This document shows positions 52,025-59,973 of a stretch of DNA of 64,000 nt, piece after piece (the first letter of the stretch is position 1; every line of letters begins with the position of its first letter). Source of the DNA: Acidimangrovimonas pyrenivorans (GTDB lineage Bacteria > Pseudomonadota > Alphaproteobacteria > Rhodobacterales > Rhodobacteraceae); NCBI RefSeq assembly GCF_042643245.1, contig NZ_JBHRSK010000004.1, positions 1,240,001 through 1,304,000 of the forward strand, read 5' to 3'. A program made the position numbers and the translations under genes. A model generated the notes under the pieces. That model was given only the letters and a program-made list of their open reading frames with translations. It did not search any database and was not told the DNA's origin.

Positions 52025-53746
52025 ATGCCGGTTCACAACAGCGAGATCGCCGAGGCCTTCGACCGTATCGCCGACCTTCTTGAGATCGAGGGGGCGAACC
52101 GCTTCCGGGTGCGCGCCTATCGCAACGCGGCGATGACGCTGCGATCCGAGACCCGCAGCATGGCCGATCTGGTCGCCCGGGGCGCCGATCTCAGCAAGCT
52201 GCCGACCATCGGCGACGACCTCGCCGCCAAGATCGCCGAATTCGTCCGGTCGGGCCGGATCAGGCTGCTTGAGCAGCTGCGCGGCGAGCTGCCCGAGGGG
52301 CTGGTCGAGGTGACGGCGATTCCGGGCATCGGGCCGAAGCGGACGCGCGCCCTCTACGAGGCGCTCGACATCCGCTCGCGCGACGATCTGCGCCGCGCCG
52401 CCGAGGCCGGACGGATCGCCGCCCTGCCCGGTTTCGGCGACAAGAGCGAGACGAAAATCCGGGCCGAGCTGGCCCATGCCGACCTGGCCGAACACCGGCT
52501 GAGGATCGACACGGCCGAGGATTTCGCCGCCCCGCTGCTGGCCTTCGTCCGCGCCCTGCCCGGCGTCACCGCCGCCGAGATCGCCGGCAGCTTCCGGCGC
52601 CGGCGCGAGACGGTCGGCGATCTCGACATCGTCGCCGCCGCGGCCGAGGGCGCTCCGGTGACCGCCGGCTTCGTCCGCTACGACGAGGTCGCCCGCGTCG
52701 TCTCGCAGGGGGCGACGCGGGTGACGGTGATCCTGCGCGCCGGCCTGCAGGTCGATCTGCGCGTCGTCGCGCCCGAAAGCTGGGGCGCCGCGCTGTTCTA
52801 TTTCACCGGCAGCAAGGCCCATAACATCGCCTGCCGCAAGCGCGCCATCGCGCGCGGGCTGAAGCTGAATGAATACGGGCTGTTCTCGGGCAAGAGCTCG
52901 GTCGCCGGCAAGACCGAAGCTGACGTCTACGCGGCGATCGGGCTGCCCTATATCCTGCCCGAGCTGCGCGAGGATCGCGGCGAGATCGCGGCGGCCGAGG
53001 CCGGCCGGCTGCCCGATCTGATCGCCCCGGGCGACATCCGCGGCGACCTGCACGCCCATACCGAGGCCTCGGACGGGCACGACACGCTCGCCGACATGGC
53101 GGCGGCGGCGCAGGCGCGCGGCTACGGCTACCTCGCGATCACCGACCATTCGCCCAGCGCCCGCGTCGCCCATGGCCTCGACGCCCGCCGCCTCGCCGTC
53201 CAGCGGGACGAGATCGACCGGCTCAATGCCGGGTTCAAGGGCTTCCGGCTGCTGAAATCGAGCGAGGTGGACATCCTCGAGGACGGCCGGCTCGATTTCC
53301 CCGATGCGGTGCTGGCCGAACTCGACCTCGTCGTCGCCGCGGTCCATTCTGGTTTCAATCTGAGCGAGGCGGCCCAGACCGGGCGCCTGCTGAAGGCGAT
53401 GGACAATCGCCACGTCTCGATCCTCGCCCACCCGACGGGGCGGCTGATCAACGAGCGGCGCGCCTATGCGGTGGATTTCGAGAGGCTGGCGCGGGGGGCG
53501 GCGGAACGCGGCTGTGCGCTCGAACTCAACGCCAATCCGCTGCGGCTCGATCTCGATGACCGGCAGTGCCGGATCGCCCGCGACGCCGGCGTGAAGATCG
53601 CCATCTCGACCGATGCGCATAGCGTGGCCGGCCTCGAGGTGATGCGCTTCGGCATCGACCAGGCCCGGCGCGGCTGGCTGGAGGCGGGGGATGTGCTGAA
53701 CACGCGCGACTGGCCGGCGCTCGAACCGTTGCTGCGCCGGGCCTGA
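52025..53746 (+). CDS. polX: DNA polymerase/3'-5' exonuclease PolX
   Basis: A 573-residue repair polymerase. Its N-terminal X-family part has two helix-hairpin-helix motifs (SKLPTIGDDLAAKIAEF and VTAIPGIGPKRTRALYEAL). The catalytic segment GSFRRRRETVGDLDIV lies near 195, with DLRVV supplying a further carboxylate. The C-terminal PHP domain (from about residue 335) has DLHAHTEASDG, AITDHSPSARVAHG, KSSEVDIL, VHSGF and STDAHS, giving a full metal set for 3'-5' exonuclease activity. Both catalytic centres look intact. PolX fills gaps in base-excision repair. It is divergent from the N-type ATPase, with two Fnr-class sites between them. Confidence 0.95.
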   Translation: MPVHNSEIAEAFDRIADLLEIEGANRFRVRAYRNAAMTLRSETRSMADLVARGADLSKLPTIGDDLAAKIAEFVRSGRIRLLEQLRGELPEGLVEVTAIPGIGPKRTRALYEALDIRSRDDLRRAAEAGRIAALPGFGDKSETKIRAELAHADLAEHRLRIDTAEDFAAPLLAFVRALPGVTAAEIAGSFRRRRETVGDLDIVAAAAEGAPVTAGFVRYDEVARVVSQGATRVTVILRAGLQVDLRVVAPESWGAALFYFTGSKAHNIACRKRAIARGLKLNEYGLFSGKSSVAGKTEADVYAAIGLPYILPELREDRGEIAAAEAGRLPDLIAPGDIRGDLHAHTEASDGHDTLADMAAAAQARGYGYLAITDHSPSARVAHGLDARRLAVQRDEIDRLNAGFKGFRLLKSSEVDILEDGRLDFPDAVLAELDLVVAAVHSGFNLSEAAQTGRLLKAMDNRHVSILAHPTGRLINERRAYAVDFERLARGAAERGCALELNANPLRLDLDDRQCRIARDAGVKIAISTDAHSVAGLEVMRFGIDQARRGWLEAGDVLNTRDWPALEPLLRRA

Positions 53747-53770
53747 ACGCGCGCCCCCGCCCCCGCGTTC
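53745..53770 (+). terminator. Hairpin at the polX stop codon
   Basis: GAACGCG (53745-53751) pairs with CGCGTTC (53764-53770) around a C-rich loop, beginning inside the stop codon. There is no T tract. It lies just before the next Fnr-class box, so it would insulate the hibernation-factor gene. Confidence 0.35.
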
Positions 53771-53797
53771 GATATCGGGGGCCGATTGGCGCCGGCA

Positions 53798-53811
53798 TTG
53801 ACTGCCGTCAA
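53798..53811 (+). promoter_or_regulatory. Fnr/FixK-class box TTGAC-TGCC-GTCAA
   Basis: An exact match to TTGA(C/T)-N4-(A/G)TCAA, 84 bp before the hibernation-factor ATG. A class II start site would fall near 53846. The -10 region (CAAGAT, 53836-53841) is weak. Confidence 0.65.
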
Positions 53812-53894
53812 TGCCCGCTGGGGGGCCTCGGTGAACAAGATGGCAAGCCATCCTTTGGGGCGCGGTCGGGGCAGAGACGCGAAGGAGACCAGAC

Positions 53895-54443
53895 ATGCAG
53901 AGATCGCCGGTCATAAGCTGGAAGAACCTCGATCCGGCCCCCGCGGTCGAGGCCCGCATCCACGAGCGGATCGCCGCACTCGAGCGGTTTTTCCCCAATC
54001 TCATCGGCTGCCGGGTGGTCGTTTGCGCGCCGCAGCGCCGCAAGGTGTCGGGCCGCGAGATCGACGTCCGCATCCATCTCGAGGTGCCGGGCCCCGACAT
54101 CGACATCGCCCGCTCGATCCACCAGGGGCAGGCCGGCGACGACGCCCTGCTGGCCGTCAACGCCGCCTTTGCCGCGCTGGAACAGCGGCTGAAGGAATAT
54201 CACCGCCGCCTCGACGGCAAGGAGGTCAAGCACCACCCGCCGCTGCTGCATGGCGAGATCGTCGAGTTCGAACCCGAACTTGGCTGGGGCTTCCTGCGCG
54301 CGGATGACGGGCGCGAGGTCTATTTCCAGAAGGACGCGCTCGGAGAGGGCGCCTGGGAGACGCTCGCCCTCGGCGACCGGCTGCGCTTTCGCGAGATGGA
54401 GGGCGAGAAGGGCCCCTTCGCGGTCGATGTCACGGTCGTTTGA
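53895..54443 (+). CDS. Ribosome-hibernation (HPF/RaiA) and cold-shock domain fusion
   Basis: A 182-residue fusion. Residues 1-105 have the HPF/RaiA beta-alpha fold: ISWKNLDPAPAVEARIHERIAALERFFPNLIGCRVVV, IDVRIHLEVPG, and DDALLAVNAAFAALEQRLKEYHRR. Residues 115-182 form a cold-shock domain: GEIVEFEPELGWGFLRADDGREVYFQKDALGEG, RLRFREMEGEKGPFAVDV. Its RNP-1-like element reads GWGFL, not KGFGFI. It should bind the ribosomal A/P region plus RNA, and so preserve idle ribosomes. AAGGAG precedes the ATG. An Fnr-class box lies upstream and malic enzyme follows after 185 bp on the same strand. The long HPF type with an S30AE_C domain is a different architecture. Confidence 0.88.
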   Translation: MQRSPVISWKNLDPAPAVEARIHERIAALERFFPNLIGCRVVVCAPQRRKVSGREIDVRIHLEVPGPDIDIARSIHQGQAGDDALLAVNAAFAALEQRLKEYHRRLDGKEVKHHPPLLHGEIVEFEPELGWGFLRADDGREVYFQKDALGEGAWETLALGDRLRFREMEGEKGPFAVDVTVV

Positions 54444-54628
54444 CCGACCGGTTGGACGACAGGCCCGGCCCCGATGACGCCCGGCCTCCCTTGCCCGGCC
54501 TCCCTGCACGGCCTTCCGCTTCGCGGCCGACAGCGGCACGGCCAAGCGGTGCGAAGCCGCGAGCGGTCTGCGGCCGCAAAACCACCGCGCCGGCGCGACA
54601 GGACAGGAAGACCGGAAGGAGCCCGAGC

Positions 54629-56017
54629 ATGAGCCAGTCCGAAACCCGCAGCAGCGAGATCGCGGCCCAGGCGCTCGACGCGCATCGCCGCTGGCACGGC
54701 AAGATGCAGACGCTGCCGAAATGCCCGGTGCGCGGCATCGAGGATTTCGCCCTCTGGTACACGCCGGGCGTCGCCGCGGCGGCCCGGGCGGTGGCCGAGG
54801 ACCCGGCGCAGTCCTTCGCCCTGACCGATCGCGGCGACCGGGTCGCGATCGTCTCGGACGGCAGCCGGGTGCTGGGGCTGGGCGATATCGGGCCCGAGGC
54901 GGCGCTGCCGGTGATGGAGGGCAAGGCGCTGCTGTTCAAGTATCTCGGCGGGGTCGACGCGACGGCGCTCTGCATCGACCGGCACGGCATCGACGAGATC
55001 GTCGATTTCGTGCAGGCGATTGGCCCCAGTTTCGGCGGCGTCAACCTCGAGGACATCGCCACACCGAAATGCTTCCGCGTGCTCGAGAGGCTGCAGGCGG
55101 CGCTGCCGATCCCGGTCTGGCACGACGACCAGCAGGGGACCGCGGCGGCGGCCCTGGCCGGGCTGCTCGGCGCGCTGGAGATCGTCGGCAAGGCCATGGC
55201 CGAGAGCCGCATCACGCTGATCGGCGCCGGCGCGGCGAATGTCTCGGTCTACCGGCTGCTCAAGGCGGCCGGGGCCGACCCGGCGAAGATGCGGGTCTGC
55301 GACAGCGCCGGGCTGCTGCACCAGGACCGGGTCGACATCTCGGCGGATCGGGAGCGGCTGCGCGAGAAATGGACGATCTGCCGCGAGACCAACCCCGACA
55401 GGCACCGGGGCGGCATCGTCGAGGCGCTGGCCGGTGCGGATGTCTGCATCGCCTTCTCGGCCCCCGGCCCGGGGCTGATCCCGCCCGAGGCCATCGCCGG
55501 CATGACCCGCGACGCGATCGTCTTCGCCTGCGCCAACCCGACGCCCGAGATCTGGCCCGAGGCAGCGCGGCAGGCCGGGGCGCGCATCGTCGCCACCGGG
55601 CGCAGCGACTTCGCCAACCAGGTCAACAACGCGCTGGTCTTTCCCGGCCTGTTCCGCGGCGTGCTCGACATCCGCGCCCGCCGGATCAGCGACCGGGCGG
55701 CGCTGGCGGCGGCCCGGGCGCTCGTCGGCCGGGCCAGGGCGCTGGGACTGGGCGAGCAGAGCCTGCTGCCGCCGCTGGACGACATCGCCGCGGCGGCGGC
55801 GGTCGCCGGGGCCGCGGCGGCGGCGCTCGCGGCCGAGGGAGAGGCCGGGATCGACCGCAAGGCAGAATGGGTCCGCGAGGCGACCACGGCCCGCATCCTT
55901 GCCGCCCGCGCGGCCACGGCGCTGATCGCCGGCCCCGACGGGCTCGCCGACGGGCTCGCCGGCGGGCTCTCCGACGGGCGCCACAACGCGCCGGCCGCGT
56001 CCGGACAGGCGCGTTGA
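54629..56017 (+). CDS. NAD(P)-dependent malic enzyme (short form)
   Basis: Oxidative decarboxylation of malate to pyruvate, 462 residues. LWYTPGVA (catalytic Tyr), LFKYLGGVDAT (catalytic Lys), NLEDIATPKCF and VWHDDQQGTAAAALAG (metal ligands), GAGAANVSVYRLL (dinucleotide loop) and ANPTPEIWPEAA are all present. There is no phosphotransacetylase-like C-terminal domain, so this is the short, regulatory-domain-free form. The cofactor is uncertain. The C-terminus carries a small repeat (GLADGLAGGLSDG). GGAAGGAG precedes the ATG 54629. It may be co-transcribed with the hibernation gene. Its stop codon lies inside an Fnr-like site serving the next gene. Confidence 0.93.
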   Translation: MSQSETRSSEIAAQALDAHRRWHGKMQTLPKCPVRGIEDFALWYTPGVAAAARAVAEDPAQSFALTDRGDRVAIVSDGSRVLGLGDIGPEAALPVMEGKALLFKYLGGVDATALCIDRHGIDEIVDFVQAIGPSFGGVNLEDIATPKCFRVLERLQAALPIPVWHDDQQGTAAAALAGLLGALEIVGKAMAESRITLIGAGAANVSVYRLLKAAGADPAKMRVCDSAGLLHQDRVDISADRERLREKWTICRETNPDRHRGGIVEALAGADVCIAFSAPGPGLIPPEAIAGMTRDAIVFACANPTPEIWPEAARQAGARIVATGRSDFANQVNNALVFPGLFRGVLDIRARRISDRAALAAARALVGRARALGLGEQSLLPPLDDIAAAAAVAGAAAAALAAEGEAGIDRKAEWVREATTARILAARAATALIAGPDGLADGLAGGLSDGRHNAPAASGQAR

Positions 56018-56027
56018 CGCAGGACAA
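56014..56027 (+). promoter_or_regulatory. Near-consensus Fnr-class site overlapping malic-enzyme stop
   Basis: TTGAC-GCAG-GACAA has one mismatch in the right half (GACAA for GTCAA). It spans the TGA of malic enzyme and lies 106 bp before the PEBP start. The geometry would put a start site near 56062. A weaker call than the exact boxes. Confidence 0.4.
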
Positions 56028-56132
56028 TGAAGCGGCGGCGGCGCCGGGCCATGCTTGCGGCTGGATGCAAGCAAAAGACGGCGGGCGCGGCACCATCCCG
56101 CAGCAGCGGCTGCCCGCAGGAGGAGACCGCTC

Positions 56133-56576
56133 ATGGCCATGGAACTCACCTCGCCGGCCTTCGCGCCGATGCAGCCGATCCCGAGGGAACATACCTGCGA
56201 GGGCGCGAACCTGTCGCCGCCGCTGAACTGGTCCGGGGTGCCGGAGGGCACGGTGAGCCTGCTGCTGACATGCGACGACCCCGACGCCCCGCGCGGGGTG
56301 TTCCACCACTGGGCGGCCTGCAACATCCCGGCCACGGCGACGGGTCTTACGGCGGGCGAAGGCGCCGGGCAGGCCGCGCTGAACGATTTCCGCAAGCCCG
56401 GCTATGGCGGCCCCTGCCCGCCGCCGGGCGACCGGCCGCACCGCTATGTCTTCCGCCTTGTCGCGCTCGACACCCGCCTCGCCCCGGCCGCCGGGGCGCG
56501 CTGCCCGGAGCTCGCGGCGCTGGCGCGGGGGCATGAGCTGGCCCGGGCCGAGTTGATCGGCCTGTTCGGCCGCTAG
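56133..56576 (+). CDS. YbhB/YbcL family (PEBP, Raf-kinase-inhibitor-like) protein
   Basis: A 147-residue cytosolic PEBP-fold protein: MELTSPAFAPMQPIPREHTCEGANLSPPLNWSGVPEGTVSLLLTCDDPDAPRGVFHHWAACNIP with the conserved D-P-D-A-P and H-W anion-pocket motifs, then YGGPCPPPGDRPHRYVFRLVALD. The family binds small anionic ligands; its cellular role in bacteria is unknown. The start at 56133 has AGGAGGAG upstream. It is followed after 14 bp by an alpha/beta hydrolase, then CapA, so it heads a three-gene unit. Confidence 0.9.
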   Translation: MAMELTSPAFAPMQPIPREHTCEGANLSPPLNWSGVPEGTVSLLLTCDDPDAPRGVFHHWAACNIPATATGLTAGEGAGQAALNDFRKPGYGGPCPPPGDRPHRYVFRLVALDTRLAPAAGARCPELAALARGHELARAELIGLFGR

Positions 56577-56590
56577 CAGGGAGGGCGGAC

Positions 56591-57265
56591 ATGACGTCCG
56601 AGCCATCTTCGCAAGTCCAGGCGGTGCGGATCGAGACCGGGGACGGGCCGGTCCTGCCCGGCGATCTCGGCCTGCCGCAACAGCCCGCCGGCATCGTCGT
56701 CTTCGCCCATGGCAGCGGCAGCAGCCGGCTCAGCCCGCGCAACCGCCATGTCGCCGCGGCGCTGCGGCAGGCGAGATTTGCCACGCTGCTGTTCGACCTG
56801 CTGACGCCGGAAGAGGCGGCCGACCGCGCCAATGTCTTCGACATCCCGCTGCTGGCCGGCCGGGTCTGCGACGCCCTGCGCTGGATCGCGCGCCAGCCCG
56901 CCCTGGCCGATCTGCCCGTCGGCCTGTTCGGGGCCAGCACCGGTGCCGGCGCGGCGCTGGTCGCCGCCGCCCGCATGCCCGGGGCGGTCGGCGCCGTGGT
57001 CTCGCGCGGCGGCCGGCCCGACATGGCCGGCGCGGCGCTGGCCTCGGTCCGGGCGCCGGTGCTGCTGATCGTCGGCGGCGCCGACACCCAGGTCATCGCC
57101 CTCAACCGCGCCGCAGAGGCCGAGCTGACCTGCGTCAAGGCGGTCGAGATCGTGCCCGGCGCCACCCATCTGTTCGAGGAGCCGGGCACGCTCGACGCGG
57201 TCGTGGCGCTGGCGCAGGGCTGGTTCGCGGCCCATCTGCAGACCGCCTCGCGCCATGACCGCTGA
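56591..57265 (+). CDS. Alpha/beta hydrolase of the dienelactone-hydrolase type
   Basis: A 224-residue hydrolase. IVVFAHGSGSSRLSPRN forms the oxyanion side, GLFGASTGAGAAL near residue 116 holds the nucleophile Ser, LLIVGGADTQV the Asp, and GATHLFEEPG the His, so the triad is complete. The short lid resembles dienelactone hydrolases that are often fused or adjacent to phosphoribosyltransferases in stress clusters. Substrate unknown; an ester or thioester is expected. The last 11 bp overlap the CapA gene. Confidence 0.87.
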   Translation: MTSEPSSQVQAVRIETGDGPVLPGDLGLPQQPAGIVVFAHGSGSSRLSPRNRHVAAALRQARFATLLFDLLTPEEAADRANVFDIPLLAGRVCDALRWIARQPALADLPVGLFGASTGAGAALVAAARMPGAVGAVVSRGGRPDMAGAALASVRAPVLLIVGGADTQVIALNRAAEAELTCVKAVEIVPGATHLFEEPGTLDAVVALAQGWFAAHLQTASRHDR

Positions 57266-58349
57266 GCCCATCCGTCTGTTCCTCGCCGGCGACGTGATGA
57301 CCGGGCGCGGCATCGACCAGATCCTGCGCCACCCCGGCGATCCCCGGCTCTACGAGCGTTACATGACCTCGGCGGCGGATTACGTGACCCTAGCCGAGCG
57401 GCATTCGGGCCCGATCCCGCGCGGCGTCACCGGTGATTACCTCTGGGGCGAGTTGCTGGACGAGATCGAGCGGCGCAACTGCGACCTGCGGATCGTCAAT
57501 CTCGAAACGGCGATCACCACCGCCGCGCAGCCCGAGCCGAAGGGCATCAACTACCGCATGAACCCGGCGAATATCGGCGTGCTGACCGCGGCCCGGATCG
57601 ACGCCTGCGGGCTGGCGAACAACCATGTGATGGACTGGGGCGAGGCCGGGCTGGTCGAGACGCTGGCAACGCTGGAGCGGGCGGGCATCGCCTGCGCCGG
57701 GGCCGGCCGCGATGCCCGGGCCGCCACGGCGCCGGCGGTCCTGCCCCTGGCCGGCGGCGGGCGGCTGCTGCTGCTCGCCTTCGCCAGCTCCGACAGCGGC
57801 GTGCCGCTGCATTGGGACGCGCCCCCGGACCGTCCCGGTCTCGCCCTGCTGCCGGCCGATCCGGTGGCGGCAACGATCCGCGCCGTGGCCGGGCTGCGGC
57901 GGCCGGGCGACATCCTGCTCGTCTCGCTGCACTGGGGCGGCAACTGGGGCTATGCGGTGCCCGACAGCCAGCGCCGGCTGGCCCGCGCGCTGATCGGGGA
58001 GGCCGGGGCGCAGGTCGTCTTCGGCCATTCCTCGCACCATCCCAAGGGGATCGAGAGGATCGGCGACGGCATCGCCCTCTACGGCTGCGGCGACCTGATC
58101 AACGATTACGAGGGCATCGGCGGAGAGGAGGCCTACCGCCCGCAACTGGGCCTGGCCTACTTCCTCGATCTCGACCGCCGGGACGGCCGCTTCCGCGGCC
58201 TCGAAATGCTGGCGCTGGAACGGCACCGGTTCCGGCTACGGCGCGCCTCGCCCGAAGACGCCGTCTGGCTGCAGCAGAGCCTCGCCCGCGTGCCGCTCGG
58301 CCCCGCGCCGCGGCTCGACCCGGACGGCACCCTCCGGCTCGAGGCCTGA
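57255..58349 (+). CDS. CapA family metallophosphatase-like protein
   Basis: A 364-residue protein of the poly-gamma-glutamate synthesis CapA family, a variant of the calcineurin fold: IRLFLAGDVMTGRGIDQIL, VNLETAIT, GLANNHVMDWGEAGL, LVSLHWGGNWGYAVPDSQRRLARALIGEAGAQVVFGHSSHHPKGIE, and YGCGDLINDYEG. All metal-site positions typical of CapA appear present. There is no signal peptide or N-terminal anchor, unlike true CapA, so a cytosolic phosphatase or ligase-associated role is more likely than capsule export. No CapB/CapC genes are nearby. Third gene of the PEBP unit. Confidence 0.9.
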   Translation: MTAEPIRLFLAGDVMTGRGIDQILRHPGDPRLYERYMTSAADYVTLAERHSGPIPRGVTGDYLWGELLDEIERRNCDLRIVNLETAITTAAQPEPKGINYRMNPANIGVLTAARIDACGLANNHVMDWGEAGLVETLATLERAGIACAGAGRDARAATAPAVLPLAGGGRLLLLAFASSDSGVPLHWDAPPDRPGLALLPADPVAATIRAVAGLRRPGDILLVSLHWGGNWGYAVPDSQRRLARALIGEAGAQVVFGHSSHHPKGIERIGDGIALYGCGDLINDYEGIGGEEAYRPQLGLAYFLDLDRRDGRFRGLEMLALERHRFRLRRASPEDAVWLQQSLARVPLGPAPRLDPDGTLRLEA

Positions 58350-58357
58350 CCGCCGGC

Positions 58358-58371
58358 TTGATGCGCATCAA
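58358..58371 (+). promoter_or_regulatory. Perfect Fnr box TTGAT-GCGC-ATCAA
   Basis: A fully palindromic exact match to the classical Fnr/FnrL consensus, starting 9 bp after the CapA stop and 82 bp before the nicotinate phosphoribosyltransferase ATG. A class II start site would be near 58406. The -10 is not clear in this GC-rich stretch. Confidence 0.75.
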
Positions 58372-58452
58372 CGCCTCCGCCGCGCCGCTGTGGCACGGGC
58401 AAAGACAGACGGGCACGGCCCCCGGCCGGCGGAGAGAGGATCGAACGGCGCG

Positions 58453-59805
58453 ATGACGGACAGCTTTCTTCTTACCGACCTCTACCAACTGGCGATGATG
58501 CAGGCCTATCTCGAGGCCGGCGAGACCGACATCGCCGTGTTCGAGTTCTTCGTCCGCAAGCTGCCGCCGGGGCGCAACTTCCTCGTCGCCGCCGGGCTGG
58601 ACCAGGTGCTGGACTATCTCGAGACGCTGACGGTGTCCGAAGAGGACCTGTCCTGGCTGGCGGGGAGCGGCCGCTTCTCGCCGCGGCTGATCGACTACCT
58701 GCGCGGCTTCCGCTTCACCGGCGAGGTCGCGGCGATGCCCGAGGGCACCGTGTTCTTCCCCGACGAGCCAATCCTGCGCCTCACCGCGCCGCTGCCGGAG
58801 GCGCAATATGTCGAGACCCGGATCGTCAACCTGCTGCAATTCGAGACCCTGATCGCGTCGAAGGCGGCGCGGATGCGGCTGGCGGCCGGCGCGCGGACGC
58901 TGGTCGATTTCGGCCTGCGCCGGGCGCATGGCAGCGAGGCCGGGCTGCTGGCCGCGCGCGCCGCCTACCTGGCCGGCTTCGACGCCTCGGCCACCGTGCT
59001 GGCCGAGAAGTGCTTCGGCGTGCCGGCGGTCGGCACCATGGCCCATTCCTTCGTCCAGGCCCATGACAGCGAGACCGCCGCCTTCCTCAGCTTCGCCCGG
59101 GCGCGGCCCGACAACCTGACCCTGCTGATCGACACCTACGACACCGAGGAAGGGGCGCGGAAGGTCGTCCGGCTGGCGCCGAACCTGCGCGCCGAGGGGA
59201 TCGAGATCGGCGCGGTGCGGCTCGACAGCGGCGACCTGGTGGCGCTGGCGGTGAAGGTGCGGCAGATCCTCGACCAGGGCGGGTTGCCTGCCGTCCGCAT
59301 CCTCGCCAGCGGCGGGCTGGACGAGCACCGCATCCGGGCCCTGCTGACCGCCGGCGCGCCGATCGACGGCTTCGGCATCGGGACCAGCCTGACCACCTCT
59401 GCCGACGCCCCGGCCTTCGACTGCGCCTACAAGCTGCAGGAATATGCCGGGCTGGCGCGGCGCAAACGCTCGGCGGGCAAGGCGACATGGCCGGGCCGCA
59501 AGCAGGTCTGGCGACGCTTCGATGCCGACGGGCGGATGGCGGGCGACACGATCTCGGTCGCGGGCGATCCGCAAGAGGGCCAGCCGCTGCTGCAACCGGT
59601 GATGCGGAACGGACGCCGGCTCGGCCCCGCCCCGTCGCTGGCGGAGAGCCGGGACCATGCCGCGCGCCAGCGCGCCGGCCTGCCGGAGGCGATGACGGCG
59701 CTGGAGGACAGCCGCGGCTACCCGGTGACCATCGCCCCGGCCCTGCGGGCGCTGGCGCAGGAGGTCGACCGGCGCATCGACGTGCTGAATGCCCGCGACG
59801 CCTAG
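58453..59805 (+). CDS. pncB: Nicotinate phosphoribosyltransferase
   Basis: First step of NAD salvage: nicotinate + PRPP (+ATP) to nicotinate mononucleotide. 450 residues: LLTDLYQLAMMQAYLEAG, FEFFVRKLPPGRNFLVAAGLDQVLDYL, VDFGLRRAHGSEAGLLAARAAYLAGFDASATVLA with the conserved R-R-A-H-G, GTMAHSFVQAHDSE, LLIDTYDTEEG, VRLDSGDL, and FGIGTSL followed by YKLQEY. The active-site His is in AHGSEAG. The long type resembles the PncB2-like group of stress clusters more than the short E. coli PncB. The ATG at 58453 follows a GGAGAGAGGA purine stretch. It is under a perfect Fnr box. Confidence 0.92.
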   Translation: MTDSFLLTDLYQLAMMQAYLEAGETDIAVFEFFVRKLPPGRNFLVAAGLDQVLDYLETLTVSEEDLSWLAGSGRFSPRLIDYLRGFRFTGEVAAMPEGTVFFPDEPILRLTAPLPEAQYVETRIVNLLQFETLIASKAARMRLAAGARTLVDFGLRRAHGSEAGLLAARAAYLAGFDASATVLAEKCFGVPAVGTMAHSFVQAHDSETAAFLSFARARPDNLTLLIDTYDTEEGARKVVRLAPNLRAEGIEIGAVRLDSGDLVALAVKVRQILDQGGLPAVRILASGGLDEHRIRALLTAGAPIDGFGIGTSLTTSADAPAFDCAYKLQEYAGLARRKRSAGKATWPGRKQVWRRFDADGRMAGDTISVAGDPQEGQPLLQPVMRNGRRLGPAPSLAESRDHAARQRAGLPEAMTALEDSRGYPVTIAPALRALAQEVDRRIDVLNARDA

Positions 59806-59973
59806 GATGTGCCCTGACGGATCTCGCGCCCTCCGCTCGGCTCGGACGATCACGCCGTCGAGATCTTTGCAGGGGCTGCGGCCAGGCCGCTCGCCGTCCC
59901 GGCTGGCGGCCGAAACGGAACGGGCCGCCCCCGTGGAGAGGACGGCCCGGCGTCATGCGCGACAGCTGCGGCG
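59806..59973. other. Converging intergenic region
   Basis: The 168 bp between pncB and the fasciclin gene hold the terminator hairpin at 59921-59949 and no gene. Confidence 0.5.
59921..59949 (-). terminator. Terminator hairpin after the fasciclin gene
   Basis: CGGGCCG (59921-59927) pairs with CGGCCCG (59943-59949). Three more pairs extend the stem to about 10 bp. On the minus strand it is followed by TTCCGTTTC, a modest T-rich tail, 24 bp after the fasciclin stop. Confidence 0.6.

Noticed and set aside
51920..54160. A 746-residue frame antisense to polX and the hibernation gene
   Set aside because: The + strand has recognisable PolX and HPF-CSD domains; the antisense product has no motif and runs across three Fnr-type sites.
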